Source of the DNA: Candidatus Margulisbacteria bacterium GWF2_35_9
GTDB taxonomy: Bacteria > Margulisbacteria > Riflemargulisbacteria > GWF2-35-9
NCBI GenBank assembly: GCA_001783275.1
Contig: MFRH01000090.1
Span: 1-42,219 of the forward strand
Direction: 5' to 3'
Length of the DNA stretch: 42,219 bases
The translations under genes and the position numbers were made by a program. The notes beneath the pieces are model-generated. The model ran no database searches and was not told the DNA's origin. It saw only the letters and a program-made list of their open reading frames with translations. This document shows, piece after piece, positions 31,531-40,957 of the stretch (the stretch's first letter is position 1; every line of letters starts with the position of its first letter).

Positions 31531-34125
31531 TTATAAATTCTGCAGCTTTTCAGACACGGCTTTTAGTTGAAATTTTTTCTCTTCGAGGAGAGCAGTCTCT
31601 TTTTCTACTACTGCTGCCGGAGCATTTTTGACAAAACCTTCGTTGCCTAGTTTTTTAGAAAGAATGTCCACATCTTTCACTAACTTATTTTTTTCCTGAT
31701 CGAGTCTTGTTTTCTCTGCATCTAGATCGATTAAACCTGCGAGTGGCAAGAATACTTCCACGTCACCTACAACTGCAAAGGCATACTTAACGGTAGGTGT
31801 TATTTCTGAAAATTCAACATCATTGGCTCTGGCAAGAAACTTGAAATATGGCACATATTCTTGTAATCCTGCATTTTTGCCCTTAATGACAATCAGTCCT
31901 TTTTTTGAAACTGGCACATTTATTTCGGCTCGTGTATTTCGAACTGCTTTTACAATATTTTGAAATAATTTTACGGGTGTATTATCAAACTTAACATCCG
32001 CAACAACCGGCCACTTACTTAGCATAATTGATGGGTATGACTGTTCGTCTTTCGGACATAATGGGTGGGTTTTAACTAGCTGCCATATTTCCTCCGTAAT
32101 AAACGGGATTATGGGGTGTAGTATTTTCAGTATTGCGTTCAATACATAAATCATCGTTGCTTGAGACTCTGCTTTATGAAGTTTCGACATTTCGATATAC
32201 CAATCACAGAACTCACCCCAAACAAACTCATAAATTTTATCGATCATATAGTTATAATCATAATTTTTATAGTAATTCTCAGTCTCTTCAACCACTCTGC
32301 ATAGTTCTCCAAGTATCCATTTATCTGCGATTGTTTGTCCTAATCGGGTATCTGTTTCAGTCTCCTGCATTAGAATATATCTGGACACATTCCACAGTTT
32401 ATTTAAAAAGTTTCGACTGGATACCAGTTTTTCGTCCATTAGTTTAATGTCTTGTCCGCCAGAGGTTACAAGCGATGCAACCGTATAGCGAAGAACATCT
32501 GCACCTTTGTCTTCTATAATCATTAATGGATCTACCACATTACCTAAAGACTTGCTCATTTTTCGTCCCTTGGAATCTCTGACTAATCCATGGATATATA
32601 CATGTGAAAATGGAATCTGTTTCATGTTATATAGTCCCATCGTGATCATTCTTGAGACCCAAAACGTTATAATATCATAACCGGTGATTAGTATTTCTGT
32701 CGGATAAAATGTCTGTAAATCTTGTGTGTTTTCCGGCCAGCCTAAGGTTGAAAACGGCCACAAAGCAGAAGAGAACCATGTGTCTAGAACATCTTCATCC
32801 TGATGAATTTTTGTGCTGCCGCATTTCGAACATTTTGTCACGTCTTCCTTCGACACGATCTCTGCGTTGCAATCGTCACAATACCAAACCGGAATTCGAT
32901 GTCCCCACCAGATTTGTCTGGAAATACACCAAGGTCTAATATTCTTCATCCAATCAAAATATAGCTTTTCCCAACGACTTGGGATAAATTTTATCTCGCC
33001 CGTTTCAACAACCTTGATTGGAGCGTCTGCTAATTTCTCCATATTGATAAACCACTGTTTGGATAAATATGGTTCAATTACTGTGTTACAACGGTAACAA
33101 TGACCCACTGCATGTTCATGCGGCGTCGTCTTGGTCAAAAAATGTTGACTTTCTAAATCCTCGATTACTTGCTTACGGCATACGTAGCGATCCATACCTT
33201 GATACTTTTTGGGGACAAGATCATTCATTTTTGCTTCACCATCCATGATAATGACAGACTCTAAATTATGTCGTTGGCCTATTGCATAGTCATTGGGATC
33301 ATGCGCTGGAGTTACCTTCACCGCTCCGGTTCCAAAACTCATATCAACGTGGTCATCAGCAATAATGGGGATTTCTTTATTCATCAATGGAAGCAACACT
33401 TTTTTGCCGATCCACTTTGTATATCGTTTGTCTTTTTGATTCACAGCAACAGCAGTATCTCCAAACATGGTCTCTGGTCTTGTGGTGGCAACTTCTATAA
33501 ACTCTTTACCAGTTCCGCCAACTAATGGATATTTTATTGTCCACAAATGACCTTCTTTTGTTTCATGTTCTACCTCAATGTCAGAAATAGCGGTATGACA
33601 TCTTGGACACCAATTAACAATATAGACGTCTCGATAGATTAACCCATCGTTATATAATCGATAGAAGTTTTCTTTTACGGCACTACTGCATCCTTCATCC
33701 ATTGTGAAACGCTCTCGACTCCAGTCGACTGACGCACCCAATTTTCGAAGCTGTCCAGTAATTGTGTTGCCATACTTTTCTTTCCATTCCCATACTTTCT
33801 CTAGAAAACTTTCACGGCCCAGTTCTTCTCTGCTAATGCCTTCTTTAGCCAATTGTTTTTCAACAACATTTTGAGTCGCAATACCTGCATGATCCGTCCC
33901 TGGAACCCATAGCACTTTTCGTCCCTGCATACGGTAAAATCTGGCCACGATATCCTGCAAGGTATTATTGAGAGCATGGCCCATGTGAAGTGCGCCTGTT
34001 ACATTCGGAGGAGGAATAACCATCGATAACGGATCGCCGTTACCATAAGGTTTGAAATAACCTTTGCTCTCCCACTCTTTATACCATTTATCTTCTACTT
34101 CTAGGTGATTATATGCTTTTTCCAA
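31531..34125 (-). CDS. valS: valyl-tRNA synthetase
   Basis: An 864-residue class I synthetase. The HIGH-type motif lies in PPNVTGALHMGHALNNT (about 38-54) and the KMSKS motif in GRKMSKSLGNVVDP (about 530). The editing domain lies between them (ATTRPETMFGDTAVAVN, AHDPNDYAIGQRHNL), with GTDHAGIATQNVVEKQL, and a C-terminal coiled coil (LDAEKTRLDQEKNKLVKDVD) is typical of ValRS. A zinc-ribbon-like CxxC pair is visible in the middle (WYCDDCNAEI, CSKCGS). TTG start at 34125 follows GGGGAATCC. Length is normal for the bacterial enzyme. Confidence 0.98.
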   Translation of the reverse strand: MEKAYNHLEVEDKWYKEWESKGYFKPYGNGDPLSMVIPPPNVTGALHMGHALNNTLQDIVARFYRMQGRKVLWVPGTDHAGIATQNVVEKQLAKEGISREELGRESFLEKVWEWKEKYGNTITGQLRKLGASVDWSRERFTMDEGCSSAVKENFYRLYNDGLIYRDVYIVNWCPRCHTAISDIEVEHETKEGHLWTIKYPLVGGTGKEFIEVATTRPETMFGDTAVAVNQKDKRYTKWIGKKVLLPLMNKEIPIIADDHVDMSFGTGAVKVTPAHDPNDYAIGQRHNLESVIIMDGEAKMNDLVPKKYQGMDRYVCRKQVIEDLESQHFLTKTTPHEHAVGHCYRCNTVIEPYLSKQWFINMEKLADAPIKVVETGEIKFIPSRWEKLYFDWMKNIRPWCISRQIWWGHRIPVWYCDDCNAEIVSKEDVTKCSKCGSTKIHQDEDVLDTWFSSALWPFSTLGWPENTQDLQTFYPTEILITGYDIITFWVSRMITMGLYNMKQIPFSHVYIHGLVRDSKGRKMSKSLGNVVDPLMIIEDKGADVLRYTVASLVTSGGQDIKLMDEKLVSSRNFLNKLWNVSRYILMQETETDTRLGQTIADKWILGELCRVVEETENYYKNYDYNYMIDKIYEFVWGEFCDWYIEMSKLHKAESQATMIYVLNAILKILHPIIPFITEEIWQLVKTHPLCPKDEQSYPSIMLSKWPVVADVKFDNTPVKLFQNIVKAVRNTRAEINVPVSKKGLIVIKGKNAGLQEYVPYFKFLARANDVEFSEITPTVKYAFAVVGDVEVFLPLAGLIDLDAEKTRLDQEKNKLVKDVDILSKKLGNEGFVKNAPAAVVEKETALLEEKKFQLKAVSEKLQNL

Positions 34126-34144
34126 CCGGATTCCCCATTCTACA

Positions 34145-34771
34145 TTATTCGCTAATATAGAAGCTTTTCATTATGGATTTTATTCCATCTTTATACTTAA
34201 ACCACTTCTCTTTATTTGCAACAGCCGTAACAATAAAAACTTCCGTTTCATTTTTTATATATAAATTTTCAGCAACATAGATCTCAGTAATTCTTAAATT
34301 CTTATCCATCGTACTCTGACTGTACAAAGCCTGGATACTTTCATCTGTCGCAATCAGGAAATTATCTTTTTCATCTAAGACTTTTTTTCCTAGTAAATGC
34401 CAACGATCCCATTTTGAACCGGATCTTCTTAAATACATGCCATTAGCAGTAACCGGTTCCCTAGAGATATAGGCTATCAATCCTACATAAACTTCATCAC
34501 TCTCTCCTTGGGGCCTAAATAACACCTTATAACTAGCGGATGTCGTATCCATATTCCATGAAACAGGAGCCTCTATAACACAACGAAGTTTTGGATGCAT
34601 GTACCGTTGTTTTACAGGATTTTGACTTTCGGGAAAATGAATTATCTCTTCTGCTGAATTGATTTCGTCATTCATAAGGTCTATATCATTCGGATTATTG
34701 ATACTCACTTCTGCCAGAATAAAAGTACTGATAACCAAGCCCAAACATAATATGAATTTTATGGTTTTCAT
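34145..34771 (-). CDS. exported protein of unknown function
   Basis: A 208-residue protein with a signal peptide (MKTIKFILCLGLVISTFILA). After a low-complexity acidic stretch (NPNDIDLMNDEINSAEEII), the mature part has strands such as MHPKLRCVIEAPVSWNMDTT, VYVGLIAYISREPV, TEVFIVTAVANKEKWFKYKD and a last helix KSIMKSFYI. The general form (a surface around PxxW followed by strands and a terminal helix ending in SF) recalls PsbP/LpqN-like small exported domains, a weak resemblance. It is upstream of valS in the same direction, 19 bases away. A second small exported protein (36055) of similar style lies on the other side of bioF. Function unknown. Confidence 0.75.
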   Translation of the reverse strand: MKTIKFILCLGLVISTFILAEVSINNPNDIDLMNDEINSAEEIIHFPESQNPVKQRYMHPKLRCVIEAPVSWNMDTTSASYKVLFRPQGESDEVYVGLIAYISREPVTANGMYLRRSGSKWDRWHLLGKKVLDEKDNFLIATDESIQALYSQSTMDKNLRITEIYVAENLYIKNETEVFIVTAVANKEKWFKYKDGIKSIMKSFYISE

Positions 34772-34858
34772 TGTGATACGTATTTTACCCCTATCCTACT
34801 CGTCCGTAAAGCATATCTACTCTATCTTTTTCTGCTAACCAAATAATAATCCATATAT

Positions 34859-35995
34859 TTAGATGTGCCTCTTTATTGCCTGAGCAAGAGATTCTAAATG
34901 CGTCTGTTGATGACCGGCTGATAAGGATATTCTTAACATTGCCTTCTTTTTTGGGACGGTTGGATACCTAATTGCTGGAACAAAAAACCCGTCTTCCCAC
35001 AGTTTTTGACTCATTAGCTGAACTTTTTCATTATCCCCGATAACGATGGGAATAATAGGAGATAACTCAATATTATAATGACTATTCATCGTATTAGAGA
35101 AATAGACTATATTTTTCCATAATTTAGTCTGATTTTGTTTAGTACTAAACAATTCCAATGCTTTTAATCCAGAGAAAACATGAACAAGTGGCAAGGCTGT
35201 ATTATATATATATGGCTTTGCTTTATTAACTAAATATTCAATTATTTGACAATCAGCCGCGACAAAACCACCGTAAGATTGCAATGCTTTTGATAGCGTA
35301 CCCGTTACTATTAATTTTTTATAATCTACGACTTCTTTCCGATTAACTAAACCAGAACCATTTTCTCCATATACTCCGGTTGCATGAGCATCATCAACAA
35401 TCATATAGGCATTAAAGCGTTCTGCTATCTCTCTAATTTTTCTTAAATTTGCTTTGTCTCCATCCATGGAAAACAGGGAATCGGTAACAATATATACGTC
35501 TTCATATTCACTTCGATGTGCCTGAAGCATTTTTATTAAGTATTCATAATTCAGATGTGGAAACACTCGGTAATTTATATGACGGTACTTAGTCGCTTCC
35601 ATTATAGAAGCGTGGCTTAATTTATCAATAATAATAAGATCTTTTTCTGTACATAAGGTTGTTATTGTCGCCAAATTTGCTGTAAACCCGCTTGAAAACA
35701 ATAGAGCTGATTCCCGACCTTTCATTCTCGCCAGTTTTTCTTCCAATTCCTTGTGCCACTTAGTATAACCCGATATTAAGGGTGATGCTTGCTGAACAAT
35801 CCCATTTGTTAAAAGATTGCCAAGAACCTCTTCATTTATACTTTCACCCAACGCCAGATAATTATTTGAGGCAAAATTAATTAACTCTCTGTCATTTATG
35901 TTAATCATTGGAAAGTATTTTGTATCCTCAACTATTTTACGACTGCGATACAAGTGCTGTATTTTGAGCTCCGTCAACTCTTTACCTAGATTCAT
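34859..35995 (-). CDS. bioF: 8-amino-7-oxononanoate synthase / KBL-type PLP enzyme
   Basis: A 378-residue alpha-oxoamine synthase. Motifs: FASNNYLALGESI, ASPLISGYTKWHKELEEKLA, VTDSLFSMDGDKANLRKI, MIVDDAHATGVYGENGSGL, the PLP lysine in GTLSKALQSYGGFVAA, and IRYPTVPKKKAMLRISLSAG near the end. BioF condenses pimeloyl-ACP/CoA with alanine; Kbl uses acetyl-CoA with glycine. The IRxPTVPxxxAxLRISLSA end favours BioF, but the reading is by eye and no other biotin gene is in the window. GGAG lies 13 bases before ATG 35995, further than usual. Confidence 0.85.
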   Translation of the reverse strand: MNLGKELTELKIQHLYRSRKIVEDTKYFPMININDRELINFASNNYLALGESINEEVLGNLLTNGIVQQASPLISGYTKWHKELEEKLARMKGRESALLFSSGFTANLATITTLCTEKDLIIIDKLSHASIMEATKYRHINYRVFPHLNYEYLIKMLQAHRSEYEDVYIVTDSLFSMDGDKANLRKIREIAERFNAYMIVDDAHATGVYGENGSGLVNRKEVVDYKKLIVTGTLSKALQSYGGFVAADCQIIEYLVNKAKPYIYNTALPLVHVFSGLKALELFSTKQNQTKLWKNIVYFSNTMNSHYNIELSPIIPIVIGDNEKVQLMSQKLWEDGFFVPAIRYPTVPKKKAMLRISLSAGHQQTHLESLAQAIKRHI

Positions 35996-36018
35996 CTGTG
36001 CTATATTTCTCCTTTATT

Positions 36019-36046
36019 TTGCAACATCGTTACTTTGTATTATACT
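36019..36046 (+). promoter_or_regulatory. promoter of the 36055 exported-protein gene (leaderless)
   Basis: TTGCAA (36019-36024), a 16-bp spacer and TATACT (36041-36046) lead to an ATG only eight bases after the -10 box. There is no Shine-Dalgarno sequence, so the message is probably leaderless. Confidence 0.6.
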
Positions 36047-36054
36047 ATAGCCAT

Positions 36055-36570
36055 ATGAAAAAAATATTAGTAATTCTTTTTACAAGCATCCTGTCTTTTA
36101 GCCAGCCCAATTATCTGTCTCCTGTGTTCTCCAATGTGTTCTCTTTTCCTAACAGCCAATGGGAATTTTCAATGGATAAATTAAAGTATGGAGTTGAAAT
36201 AGCCGGTTTTCTAAAAGGTACGACATGGATAGAATCACCCGTTATTATTTATAGCGAGCTTATTAATACTAATTACTATTTCGATCTTTTTAATACGATT
36301 ACTATTTCAAAGAAGACATCTCAGTTTAAAGACCTTTCTTATATGACACGAGATATTGAACTTCCAACGGATGTCCCCTACACTCTTAATTTTTGGGTGC
36401 TACCAAAAATCGTTTACGAGTACGTAGCCTATTTTAGTATTGATAAAAACCATATTGTTTCCATTGTCATCAGCAGTAAAGAAAAAAAATATATTGAAAA
36501 ATTTTATAACGACTACAAAATGATTCTGATAAACTTCTCGAAAACGATAAGTAGTTTACAAGAAGGTTGA
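36055..36570 (+). CDS. exported protein of unknown function
   Basis: I start at ATG 36055 (MKKILVILFTSILSFSQPN), which begins a good signal peptide and sits right after the promoter; the listed GTG start at 35998 lies upstream of that promoter. The 171-residue protein has alternating aromatic-rich strands (WEFSMDKLKYGVEIAGF, FDLFNTITISKKT, YEYVAYFSIDKNHIVSIVIS) and a final helix (KKYIEKFYNDYKMILINFS). I recognise no family. The strand-then-helix plan with a terminal helix is similar in style to the 34145 protein. It is convergent with rnpB, overlapping its 3' end by a few bases. Confidence 0.7.
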   Translation: MKKILVILFTSILSFSQPNYLSPVFSNVFSFPNSQWEFSMDKLKYGVEIAGFLKGTTWIESPVIIYSELINTNYYFDLFNTITISKKTSQFKDLSYMTRDIELPTDVPYTLNFWVLPKIVYEYVAYFSIDKNHIVSIVISSKEKKYIEKFYNDYKMILINFSKTISSLQEG

Positions 36571-36920
36571 TCCAATAAGCCGGGTTCTGTTATAAAGCAG
36601 TCATTTCTCTAGGCAGTCTGTTGCCAGCCTGCTCAAGCACTCTACCCGCCATTTATGACGGAGCGGACCACACCGTACTTCCTTGCGAAAGTTCACAGCC
36701 TATTTGAGTTTGCACCGCATAGAGTTTAGCCGTTTCAACCGGACTTAACCGGCTCGTCTCTGTTCCACTAGTCCTCACCTCACGATGGGCGGGCGTTACC
36801 CGCTATGCTGTCCTATGGTGCCCGGACTTTCCTCTCCCTCAACATGCTCGGGACAAGTTAAAAACTAATATCTTTAGCTTGTGCAGAGCAAGTCAAAGCA
36901 GCGACTGCTGGATCAACCTC
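36564..36920 (-). ncRNA. rnpB: RNase P RNA, bacterial type
   Basis: The minus strand contains GAGGAAAGTCCGGGCACCAT (the conserved P4-flanking 5' region) and, at the 3' end, ACAGAACCCGGCTTAT. The 5' terminus GAGGTTGATCC pairs with the 3' terminal GGATCAACC, giving helix P1 and fixing both ends to within a few bases. The length of about 357 bases is normal. It is the catalytic RNA that matures tRNA 5' ends. The 3' end meets the convergent gene ending at 36570. Confidence 0.95.
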
Positions 36921-36927
36921 GATTGGT

Positions 36928-36955
36928 ATTATACTGCAATTAAAGCGAATTACAA
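36928..36955 (-). promoter_or_regulatory. rnpB promoter
   Basis: TTGTAA (36950-36955), a 16-bp spacer and TATAAT (36928-36933) place the start site near 36921, agreeing with the end of helix P1. The -35 overlaps the aroC stop codon, so rnpB has its own promoter inside the aroC end. Confidence 0.8.
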
Positions 36956-38077
36956 TAAGCCGATTAGTTCTTCCATGCTATCGCCTCCAAATTTTTCTAA
37001 TAAGGCATTCGCCAGTTCAATGGCAACAACATGCTCACACACAACACTGCAAGCCGGTACTGCACAGACATCAGCACGTTCATAAAAAGTATTCGTTATT
37101 TCATCTGTTGCTAAATTAACCGATGCTAGTGGCTTTTTCATTGTTGGGATTGGCTTCATTGCAGCGGTTACAATAATAGGCTCACCATTGCTCATGCCAC
37201 CTTCAATACCACCGGCATTGTTGCTGTCTCTCACGATATAATTATCTTCCAATAAAAATGGGTCATGAACTTTGTCTCCAGTTTTATTTGCCACCTCAAA
37301 TCCCATTCCAATGGCAACACCCTTAATCGCTTGAATAGACATTACTGCTTTTGCAATATTTGCATCCAATTTACGATCCCACTGCACGTAACTTCCTAAC
37401 CCAATGGGCATTACACTTGTTACAACTCTCACCTCACCACCAAGAGCCAAGCCATCTGCCTTAGCTTTATCGATTGCATTTATCATCTTTTTTTCAATAG
37501 TTGAATCAACTGTCATCACCTGGCTCTTCTTTTTACGCTTATTAATCTCCAGAATATCCTGAAGGTCTTCTACTATCTTAACTCCTCCAATATTTGTTAC
37601 GTAACTGGTAATACCTACTCCGATTTCTTCCAAAATCTTTTTAGCAAATGATCCCACCACAACACGCATAGCCGTCTCTCTCGCACTTGAACGTTCTAGC
37701 ACATTTCGAATATCTTCAAAGCCATATTTCATGACCCCTGCGTAATCAGCATGACCGGGACGAGGAATCGTCATATTCTCATAATCATCTGGGACTTCAG
37801 CCATCGGTTCCATAATCTTTGTCCAGTTTTCAAAATCTTTATTGCGAATAAGAATAGTAATGGGACTTGCGATTGTCTTTCCAAAGCGAATACCAGATAG
37901 AATCTCTATTTCATCCGTTTCTATTTGTTGTCTTCCGCCACGGCCATATCCTTGCTTACGTCTCTTTAACTCTGTTTCAATATATTCTGTTGAAATCTCT
38001 AGTCCGGCTGGAACCCCTTCAATAATTACGGTTAATGCTTTTCCATGAGACTCACCTGCTGTGAGGTATCTGATCAT
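36950..38077 (-). CDS. aroC: chorismate synthase
   Basis: A 375-residue enzyme that converts EPSP to chorismate with reduced FMN, the last step of the shikimate pathway. Motifs: RYLTAGESHGKALTVIIEGV at the N terminus, RRKQGYGRGGRQQIETDEIE, RPGHADYAGVMKYG, RNVLERSSARETAMRVVVG, and GGIEGGMSNGEPIIVTAAMK. Length is normal. AGGAGAA precedes ATG 38077. It is followed by rnpB, whose promoter begins in its stop codon. Confidence 0.97.
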   Translation of the reverse strand: MIRYLTAGESHGKALTVIIEGVPAGLEISTEYIETELKRRKQGYGRGGRQQIETDEIEILSGIRFGKTIASPITILIRNKDFENWTKIMEPMAEVPDDYENMTIPRPGHADYAGVMKYGFEDIRNVLERSSARETAMRVVVGSFAKKILEEIGVGITSYVTNIGGVKIVEDLQDILEINKRKKKSQVMTVDSTIEKKMINAIDKAKADGLALGGEVRVVTSVMPIGLGSYVQWDRKLDANIAKAVMSIQAIKGVAIGMGFEVANKTGDKVHDPFLLEDNYIVRDSNNAGGIEGGMSNGEPIIVTAAMKPIPTMKKPLASVNLATDEITNTFYERADVCAVPACSVVCEHVVAIELANALLEKFGGDSMEELIGLL

Positions 38078-38109
38078 ATTCTTCTCCTATTGCTTGATTA
38101 ATATAGAGT

Positions 38110-38139
38110 ATTATAGGCTCTTTTTACCAAATAATTCAA
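38110..38139 (-). promoter_or_regulatory. aroC promoter
   Basis: TTGAAT (38134-38139), an 18-bp spacer and TATAAT (38110-38115) on the minus strand, with about 26 bases of leader before the aroC ATG. The rest of the 255-base gap to tRNA-Glu shows no gene. Confidence 0.6.
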
Positions 38140-38279
38140 TCCTGATGCGTTTTGTTAATACCCCTCTGCTATTCTTTTCGTGTAGCGCCAATTTTTTCAT
38201 AAGAGGTTGTTGTGTTGAAATTTGGTTTCAGTATAATAAAGATGCTGATCCAATTTTGTTATAATATTTACTATCCTTA

Positions 38280-38308
38280 TTGAGAGGGAATCAGCTATCT
38301 GATATTAT
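38280..38308 (+). promoter_or_regulatory. tRNA-Glu promoter
   Basis: TTGAGA (38280-38285), a 17-bp spacer and TATTAT (38303-38308), about 18 bases of precursor before the tRNA. Confidence 0.6.
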
Positions 38309-38332
38309 ATTTTTAGGTTTGAATTTTGTTTT

Positions 38333-38407
38333 GGCCCCATCGTCTAGTGGTTAGGACGCTAGCCTCTCACGTTGGCAACACGGGTTCGACTCCCGTTGGG
38401 GCTACCA
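38333..38407 (+). tRNA. tRNA-Glu (CTC anticodon)
   Basis: A complete 75-base cloverleaf: acceptor GGCCCCA pairs with TGGGGCT (one G-T at the end), the anticodon loop CTCTCAC gives CTC, and the T-arm is CGGG-TTCGACT-CCCG in form. CCA is encoded. It reads GAG codons. The downstream 38408-38492 stretch holds a short repeated TCGATGTAAAC and no gene. Confidence 0.95.
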
Positions 38408-38492
38408 GCTCGACAAGCTCGATGTAAACGACAATCTTATTTCGACAGCTTCAATACGTTTAGATTTAAAGAATCGATGTAAACAAATCTAG

Positions 38493-40805
38493 TTAGTTTT
38501 TACCGTTGGGGACTAAGGGTGCATTTGCATAGAGTTGCCAAATACCGCAAGGGCAAACGCCATCACAGATGCCACAACCGATACATTTAGTTTCATCTAC
38601 TACATACTCAAACGAGTTATCTTCTTTTTGTATTCTTGAAATCGCTTTTTCTGGACAAGAGTCCTTACAAATACGACAATCACGGCAAGTCCCACAGCTG
38701 ATACATCGATTTACATCGGCATCTCTACCGATAATTTTTTCATCGTGTACACTATCAAAGTATTCAACCACTAATTTATTTTTATCTATAATCTGTTTCG
38801 CACATGGGGCATATTCTCTACCCATAAACTTCGCATCTAACATCATGGCCAATTCTCTTCCATGACCAATTGCATCTGCCAATAAACCCAGATTTGTAAT
38901 ATCTCCGATTGTATAAACATTATCAACTAGATGGAAATCATCTCCGACATTTATGTAACCTTTTGTTTCAACATATTTGTCGCTGATGTAGCTTAAATTC
39001 GGCACTTCACCAATTGCAAGAATAACGGTATCCGCTTCAATGAGTTCTCCAGTCGATAAAACAACTCCTTTGTCGGTAATTTCTTTTGTAAACACTGGCC
39101 ACTTAATTTTTGCACCCATGCTTTCTGCATGTTCAATTTCTTTGTGAAATGCACTTGGCTTTTGTACATCAATGGCGGTTACTTCTGTTGCTCCGCATCG
39201 ATAGGCTCCAAACACCACATCCATACCGGTATTACCTGCACCAATAACGACCACTTTTTTACCAATTTTCGGTTTCTTGCCGGTATTAACGTCTGCAAGA
39301 AAATCCAAGGCATATTTAAGTCTTTCTTTGCCAGACCACGGGGGAACTTTTGGCGTATATGCTCCTGTTGCAAGGACCACTGCGGCATACTCTTTTTTTA
39401 ATTTTTTATATAATTTTTCATCCACTTCTGTTTCAAGTTGATAGTTAATTCCTATCTTTTTAAAATTACTTAAATCATTTTCTAATGAGTCTGCGGTTAA
39501 TCGATCTCTCGATACGGCATAAACCAGTTTACCGCCAATTTGCTTATCACGTTCATATACTGTCACATCATAACCCATTCGCTTTAAGTGCCATGCAGTC
39601 GTTAATCCACCCACTCCAGCACCAACAACAGCAATTTTTTGTTCCTTTGTGACGTTTGTCTCGGTTGCTTTTGTCTGAGATACGGAACCTAAGCCTTTAA
39701 TATCGACAGCTTTATCAAGAGCCTTTCTTGAACAGTCCTCCATACACATGTTCGGACACACCTGTCCGCATACAGTTCGTGGGAAAGGACTATAATAATA
39801 AATTAAATCTAACGCTTCCTTGTATCGGCCTTCTCTTAACAGGTTATACCGTTTCTGACTCGGGATTGATACCGGACAATGATACTCACATGGAGCACAG
39901 GACTTAATATTCTCCCATTTTGGATAACGAATTCGATTATCTCCGGTACTCACAAGGCCAATCACTTGACCTTGATCCGGAAATACATCTGAAAAAATAC
40001 CTTCTTCTACCCAATTTTCATTCCTAAATTTATTAATACTCGTTTTTTCAGAAGAATGGGTTTGTTCATAGGACTTAGGCACTATTTTTTGCCATTCATT
40101 CCATTTTGTTAACTCTTTTTCAATATTTGGTTTATCTATCGCTTTTAAAAATGGCTTCATTCCATTTAATAGGAACTCTTTATCCTCTTTCTCTAACGGA
40201 TACATGCCGACATCTGCTGTATATAAGCCCTTCACTTTTCCTCTCACATAAACAGTTCCACCAACCATTCCGACGCACGCACGATCACCCATTACAGAAT
40301 CAAGATCTTCACAGCCATAACCACAAACAATCCCAATACCGCCACCCATAAACTCAAACGAGAAACTTCCTGTACTTTTTAGTATCCAAAATTCTGGAGA
40401 TTCAAACTTTGGGTCTCGTTTCATGAGCGAACCGGATCTGGTACCAACACGTCCACCAATGTAGATTTTGCCTGCTGCTGCACAATGAGCAGTGGTGTCT
40501 CCGCCATCACCTTTTACAATTATTGTTCCGCCAGCATTTAACCAACCCACATCTGCCGGAGCGGAACCATTTACAATAATGGTTGTATTTTCCATACACA
40601 TAGAACCAACACGCTGGCCTGGGTCTGTAATCGTAAATGTTAACGGTTTTCCATTGCTTGTCCATAATGGACCACCAATATCATGTTGACCACAGGCAGT
40701 AATATCAAACTCTGTTTCGCCTTCTGCCATTGCAGCATAAATCTGCTGAAGCAATTCTTGGCTTGATAATCGATTATGACCTTTTATAGATTCAATTTTT
40801 AACAT
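38493..40805 (-). CDS. glutamate synthase GXGXG domain fused to GltD-like oxidoreductase and ferredoxin
   Basis: A 770-residue multidomain protein. Residues 1 to about 215 are a GXGXG beta-helix like the C-terminal part of GltB (GGTIIVKGDGGDTTAHCAAA, GGGIGIVCGYGCEDLDSVMG, VGMVGGTVYVRG). About 300-365 is the Fe-S helical domain of GltD (CAPCEYHCPVSIP, TVCGQVCPNMCMEDCSRK). About 390-690 is an FAD/NAD(P)-binding oxidoreductase (KIAVVGAGVGGLTTAWHLK, VVVIGAGNTGMDVVFGAY). The end carries a 2[4Fe-4S] ferredoxin (CISCGTCRDCRICKDSCP, CIGCGICDGVCPCG). It would pass electrons from NAD(P)H or ferredoxin to the FMN protein encoded upstream. The RBS-like GAGGGGCGTT before ATG 40805 belongs to a hairpin element. 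Confidence 0.93.
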   Translation of the reverse strand: MLKIESIKGHNRLSSQELLQQIYAAMAEGETEFDITACGQHDIGGPLWTSNGKPLTFTITDPGQRVGSMCMENTTIIVNGSAPADVGWLNAGGTIIVKGDGGDTTAHCAAAGKIYIGGRVGTRSGSLMKRDPKFESPEFWILKSTGSFSFEFMGGGIGIVCGYGCEDLDSVMGDRACVGMVGGTVYVRGKVKGLYTADVGMYPLEKEDKEFLLNGMKPFLKAIDKPNIEKELTKWNEWQKIVPKSYEQTHSSEKTSINKFRNENWVEEGIFSDVFPDQGQVIGLVSTGDNRIRYPKWENIKSCAPCEYHCPVSIPSQKRYNLLREGRYKEALDLIYYYSPFPRTVCGQVCPNMCMEDCSRKALDKAVDIKGLGSVSQTKATETNVTKEQKIAVVGAGVGGLTTAWHLKRMGYDVTVYERDKQIGGKLVYAVSRDRLTADSLENDLSNFKKIGINYQLETEVDEKLYKKLKKEYAAVVLATGAYTPKVPPWSGKERLKYALDFLADVNTGKKPKIGKKVVVIGAGNTGMDVVFGAYRCGATEVTAIDVQKPSAFHKEIEHAESMGAKIKWPVFTKEITDKGVVLSTGELIEADTVILAIGEVPNLSYISDKYVETKGYINVGDDFHLVDNVYTIGDITNLGLLADAIGHGRELAMMLDAKFMGREYAPCAKQIIDKNKLVVEYFDSVHDEKIIGRDADVNRCISCGTCRDCRICKDSCPEKAISRIQKEDNSFEYVVDETKCIGCGICDGVCPCGIWQLYANAPLVPNGKN

Positions 40806-40957
40806 AACGCCCCTCTGCCCTACTGGGCATCTCCCCTTGGCAAGGGGAGAAAAATCTTATTTTTTTACTATTTTTTATTAATACTTGCTTCACTTACAAA
40901 CTCCTTTATTTTACTCCCCTTTTCAAGGGGAGGTGTCCGCCAAAGCGGACGGAGGGG
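40806..40957. repeat. 152-bp element of four perfect hairpins between the glutamate synthase genes
   Basis: The two ends are inverted relative to each other. The left end has CCCCTC, TGCCC-tact-GGGCA (40816-40829) and CTCCCCTT-ggc-AAGGGGAG (40831-40849). The right end has CTCCCCTT-ttc-AAGGGGAG (40914-40932), GTCCGC-caaa-GCGGAC (40935-40950) and GAGGGG. The core between is AT-rich and codes for nothing. It fills the whole intergenic gap from one stop codon to the next start codon. It resembles dispersed palindromic (MITE/REP-like) elements. Its edge supplies the G-rich sequence before the downstream start codon. Confidence 0.85.
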
